This document shows, piece after piece, positions 22,849 through 25,000 of a DNA stretch of 25,000 nt (its first letter is position 1; each line of letters begins with the position of its first letter). The DNA is from CAYMCQ01 sp964389025. Lineage in GTDB: Bacteria; Verrucomicrobiota; Verrucomicrobiia; Limisphaerales; CAYMCQ01. The stretch spans positions 1 through 25,000 of the forward strand of contig CAYMCQ010000063.1 in the NCBI GenBank assembly GCA_964389025.1, written 5' to 3'. The position numbers and the translations under genes are program-made. Below the pieces are notes generated by a model. That model was not told where the DNA came from. It worked only from the letters and a program-made list of their open reading frames with translations, and did not search any database.

Positions 22849-23921
22849 GGATTTTTCTGCACCGCAAAAAAGATGGAGTCGCTTTGATCATCGTGATGAT
22901 CGCGGTGCTGGTGATGGCGGCACTGGCGGGCGGATTTGCCTACTCAATGAAAGTGGAAATGAAGCTCGCGCGCAATTCGTATAACGAAGTGGAGTTGGAA
23001 TGGCTTGGCCGCTCGGGCGTGGAACTGGCGCGCTACGTCCTGGGACAACAGTTGGGCGTTCCGAACGAGCCATACGACTCGTTGAACCAGAAATGGGCTG
23101 GCGGCCCGGGCGGAATGGCGGGCACCAACAGCGTGCTGTCAAATATTTCCCTCGAGGGCAATCTGCTCGGAAACGGAAAATACTCCGTCAAAATCACCGA
23201 CCTCGAACGAAAACTGAACGTCAACATGGTGAAGGATTATCAGGGAGTGTTCGAGCAGGCGCTGGCAAAACTTGGATTCCAGGATGCGCCTTCGATTGTC
23301 GCGTGCATCACGGATTGGACCGATCGCGACGATTTGACGAGTGTGAACGGAGGCGCGGAGGGCGATTATTATCACGGCCTTAGTCCGGCGTATGACGCCA
23401 AGAACGGGCCGATAGATGATTTGTCAGAGTTGTTGCTGATCAGAGGTATCACGCCGGAAATGTATTGGGGAACTTCTTCGACGAATTACAGGCTGGCCGC
23501 ATTTCAGGCACAGCAAGTGGACGCTTTTGGCCGAAGCACCGCGCCGACTTATCCGATCGGGCTTAGCGAAATCTTCACGCCTGTCTCGACGGGAAAAGTA
23601 AACATCAATACGGCGGATCAAACTGTGCTGAGTTTGATTGTGGATGAAAACATCGCGAGTGAAATCATCCGGCTGCGTGCTGGACCCGATGGCGCGGATG
23701 GAACGGAGGACGATACGCCGTTGCGCAATCCGGGAGAATTGGTGAACGCAGGAATCAGCCGGCAAATCGTGCAGTCGCTTTCACGCATTTTTGATGTGCG
23801 CAGCAGAACGTTCGAAGTCCAGGTGGATGCGGAGATCAGCGGCTACAAACGCACGTTTGTGGCGATCATCGGGCGCAACAGCGCGAAGGACATCCAGGTG
23901 TTGAGGTTTTTCTGGAAATGA
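22845..23921 (+). CDS. gspK: Type II secretion pseudopilin GspK
   Basis: 358 aa. The N-terminus (HRKKDGVALIIVMIAVLVMAAL) has the GspK-type processing site G^VAL, without the Glu5 of other pseudopilins. The body matches the family: SGVELARYVL, KITDLERKLNVNMV, CITDWTDRDDLTS and GKVNINTADQTVL, the last being the helix-hairpin-like GspK motif before the ILRLR-type helix. GspK caps the pseudopilus. 4-bp ATGA overlaps on both sides indicate coupled translation with gspJ and bioD. Confidence 0.92.
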   Translation: MRIFLHRKKDGVALIIVMIAVLVMAALAGGFAYSMKVEMKLARNSYNEVELEWLGRSGVELARYVLGQQLGVPNEPYDSLNQKWAGGPGGMAGTNSVLSNISLEGNLLGNGKYSVKITDLERKLNVNMVKDYQGVFEQALAKLGFQDAPSIVACITDWTDRDDLTSVNGGAEGDYYHGLSPAYDAKNGPIDDLSELLLIRGITPEMYWGTSSTNYRLAAFQAQQVDAFGRSTAPTYPIGLSEIFTPVSTGKVNINTADQTVLSLIVDENIASEIIRLRAGPDGADGTEDDTPLRNPGELVNAGISRQIVQSLSRIFDVRSRTFEVQVDAEISGYKRTFVAIIGRNSAKDIQVLRFFWK

Positions 23922-24616
23922 TTCACGACGGAAAACGCGGACAGGGAAAAATAATTTTTGTCACCGGCACAGACACGGGAGTTGGAAAGACGCTGCTCGC
24001 CTCGCTGCTTCTTCATCACCTCAGGGAACAAGGCTGTCACGCCTTGGGAATGAAACCGTTCTGCTGCGGAAGTCTTGATGACGCGAAGTTGCTTCGGGCG
24101 GCGCAGTCGAACGAATTGACGTTGGAGGAAATCAATCCGTTTTATTTTCCAAAACCAGTTGCGCCATTGGCCGCGGCGCGAGACAGACGGCGGAGAGTTC
24201 GAATGAGCGACGCGCTGGAAAAAATCCGGCGTCTGAAAAAAAAATGTGAGTGTCTCGTGGTCGAAGGCTGCGGCGGATTGTTTGTTCCGCTTGGCACAAA
24301 TTACACGGTGGCGGATTTGATTCGCGAGTTGGATTGCCGGGTTGTCGTTGTCGCGAGAAACAGATTGGGAACGATCAATCACACTTTGTTGACGGCACGA
24401 GCGTTGAGGGAAATCGGAGCGGAGGATTACATGATCGTTTTGATGGAGCAGCGGAAAGGAGATTTTTCCTGCAAGACGAACCGAATAATTCTTGCGGGCT
24501 TGCTTGGGAAACCAGTAGTTGAATTTCCATTTTTTCACGGGAATACAAAGGAGTTTGCCTCTCTGAGAAATAACCACAAAAAAGTGAAAAAAACTCTTGC
24601 GCGCATTTTGGAGTAA
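23918..24616 (+). CDS. bioD: Dethiobiotin synthase
   Basis: 232 aa. The P-loop is GTDTGVGKT (17-25). K46 in MKPFCCG fits the substrate lysine, the Asp pair in GSLDDAKLL fits the Mg site, and VEGCGGLFVPL (E116) is the family's VEGAGG motif with Cys for Ala. NRLGTINHTLLT is the nucleotide-base-binding stretch. The enzyme carboxylates 7,8-diaminononanoate with CO2 and ATP to dethiobiotin, the penultimate step of biotin synthesis. No other bio genes are near; the start overlaps the gspK stop as ATGA, so bioD is co-translated with a secretion operon. The C-terminus is basic (KKVKKTLARILE). Confidence 0.92.
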   Translation: MIHDGKRGQGKIIFVTGTDTGVGKTLLASLLLHHLREQGCHALGMKPFCCGSLDDAKLLRAAQSNELTLEEINPFYFPKPVAPLAAARDRRRRVRMSDALEKIRRLKKKCECLVVEGCGGLFVPLGTNYTVADLIRELDCRVVVVARNRLGTINHTLLTARALREIGAEDYMIVLMEQRKGDFSCKTNRIILAGLLGKPVVEFPFFHGNTKEFASLRNNHKKVKKTLARILE

Positions 24617-24631
24617 TGTATTTTCAAGCCG

Positions 24632-24647
24632 CTTTCCGAAAGGAAAG
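24632..24647 (+). terminator. Hairpin with GAAA tetraloop after bioD
   Basis: CTTTCC (24632-24637), loop GAAA, GGAAAG (24642-24647), 16 nt after the bioD stop. The stem is short and no T-run follows, so termination is only a possibility. Confidence 0.35.
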
Positions 24648-24673
24648 TAACCTGACTGACACGAAAAAGTTCG

Positions 24674-24701
24674 TTGACAGTTGGCGTCGTTAGAATAGGA
24701 T
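24674..24701 (+). promoter_or_regulatory. Probable rRNA operon promoter
   Basis: Perfect -35 TTGACA (24674-24679), a 16-nt spacer and -10 TAGGAT (24696-24701). An A-rich stretch (ACGAAAAAG) lies just upstream. Transcription would start near 24708, about 235 nt before 16S. Confidence 0.65.
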
Positions 24702-24719
24702 CTCCGACGCTTCAAGCCG

Positions 24720-24766
24720 GCTGAGGTGCCGAAAATCAAACAGCGAATTCGGCGCTCGGCTTTTTT
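24720..24766 (+). terminator. Strong intrinsic terminator in the rRNA leader
   Basis: The stem is GCTGA-G(bulge)-GTGCCGAA (24720-24733) against TTCGGCGC-TCGGC (24748-24760), 13 pairs including two G-T pairs. Six T follow at once (24761-24766). It lies between the likely promoter and boxA. It may instead terminate the upstream gsp-bioD transcript if the promoter at 24674 is not used. Confidence 0.7.
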
Positions 24767-24807
24767 GTCCCCTAGATGGGAAAGCTTTTGAGACGGAAAC
24801 GTCTTGA

Positions 24808-24819
24808 TGCTCTTTGAAA
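24808..24819 (+). promoter_or_regulatory. boxA-like antitermination site of the rRNA leader
   Basis: TGCTCTTTGAAA closely matches the bacterial boxA (TGCTCTTTAACA in E. coli), the RNA site for NusB/NusE in rRNA antitermination. It is in the expected place, ~130 nt before 16S. Confidence 0.7.
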
Positions 24820-24902
24820 ATTGAATTGTGCGATGAGTGAAGAGCCCTTTGAAATTGACTGAGTTAGTTCAGTCATTTTGAAGTTTTAATCATTAAAACC
24901 AA

Positions 24903-24923
24903 GCCAGGCTTGAATAACCTGGC
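24903..24923 (+). other. Leader hairpin just upstream of 16S
   Basis: GCCAGG (24903-24908) and CCTGGC (24918-24923) around a 9-nt loop, 20 nt before mature 16S. It could be part of the leader fold or the processing stem; the 3' partner of the processing stem is outside the window. Confidence 0.35.
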
Positions 24924-24942
24924 AGGAGTCAACTAACGTTTT

Positions 24943-25000
24943 TTAACGGAGAGTTTGATTCTGGCTCAGAACGAACGCTGGCGGCGTGGATAAGACATGC
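24943..25000 (+). rRNA. rrs: 16S rRNA, 5' end (partial)
   Basis: GAGTTTGATTCTGGCTCAG starts at 24951 and aligns to E. coli positions 9 onward, so the mature 5' end is near 24943. The next bases (AACGAACGCTGGCGGCGTGG, then ATAAGACATGC) are typical of Verrucomicrobia. Only ~58 nt are inside the window. Confidence 0.97.

Overview
The window looks like a chromosomal piece of a Verrucomicrobia-type bacterium (Pedosphaera/Limisphaera-like is my guess). It ends in the first ~58 nt of a 16S rRNA gene whose opening (GAACGCTGGCGGCGTGGAT followed by AAGACATGC) is typical of that phylum. Twin-arginine-exported Gfo/Idh/MocA and sugar-isomerase-like proteins, a type II secretion pseudopilin operon and many intergenic palindromes fit this. 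The assignment rests on recognition, not on a search. A 10-N scaffold gap lies at 14980-14989.

Layout. 1-1057: a partial tRNA-Gly(CCC) on the minus strand and a Tat-exported TIM-barrel sugar isomerase/epimerase-like protein. 1078-9938: a four-gene minus-strand cluster. In transcription order it encodes a PLD-SNF2 helicase, a large Eco57I-type adenine methyltransferase, (after a block of six hairpins) a RhuM-family protein and a stand-alone DprA/SLOG-like protein. This reads as a restriction/defence island with no complete named system. 10090-14809: a Tat-exported Gfo/Idh/MocA oxidoreductase, a small Cys-rich membrane protein, Hsp20 and Lon. 14810-17819: a repeat-filled gap region, a LolA-like periplasmic protein, a membrane TPR protein and a convergent small lipoprotein. 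17820-18745: a plastic stretch with a lone 275-bp integron-type gene cassette (a 54-aa two-helix membrane protein plus attC), a pseudogene broken by a hairpin, and a REP-like palindrome. 18746-19711: larE. 19756-24616: gspF-gspH-gspI-gspJ-gspK-bioD, mostly chained by 4-bp overlaps. 24617-25000: the rRNA promoter, a strong terminator hairpin in the leader, boxA and the start of 16S.

The strongest non-gene signal is a set of different short-word palindromes. Each is a left arm of near-tandem words and a right arm of their reverse complements. They sit at gene ends, where the arms contain stop codons. They also sit in-frame inside three genes: the methyltransferase linker, the LarE C-terminal region and the GspI leader. 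A short hairpin of a related kind has broken a small gene at 18422-18453. The second strong signal is the solitary integron cassette. The third is the defence-like cluster, whose methyltransferase target-recognition region appears by eye to differ in base composition from the rest of the gene.
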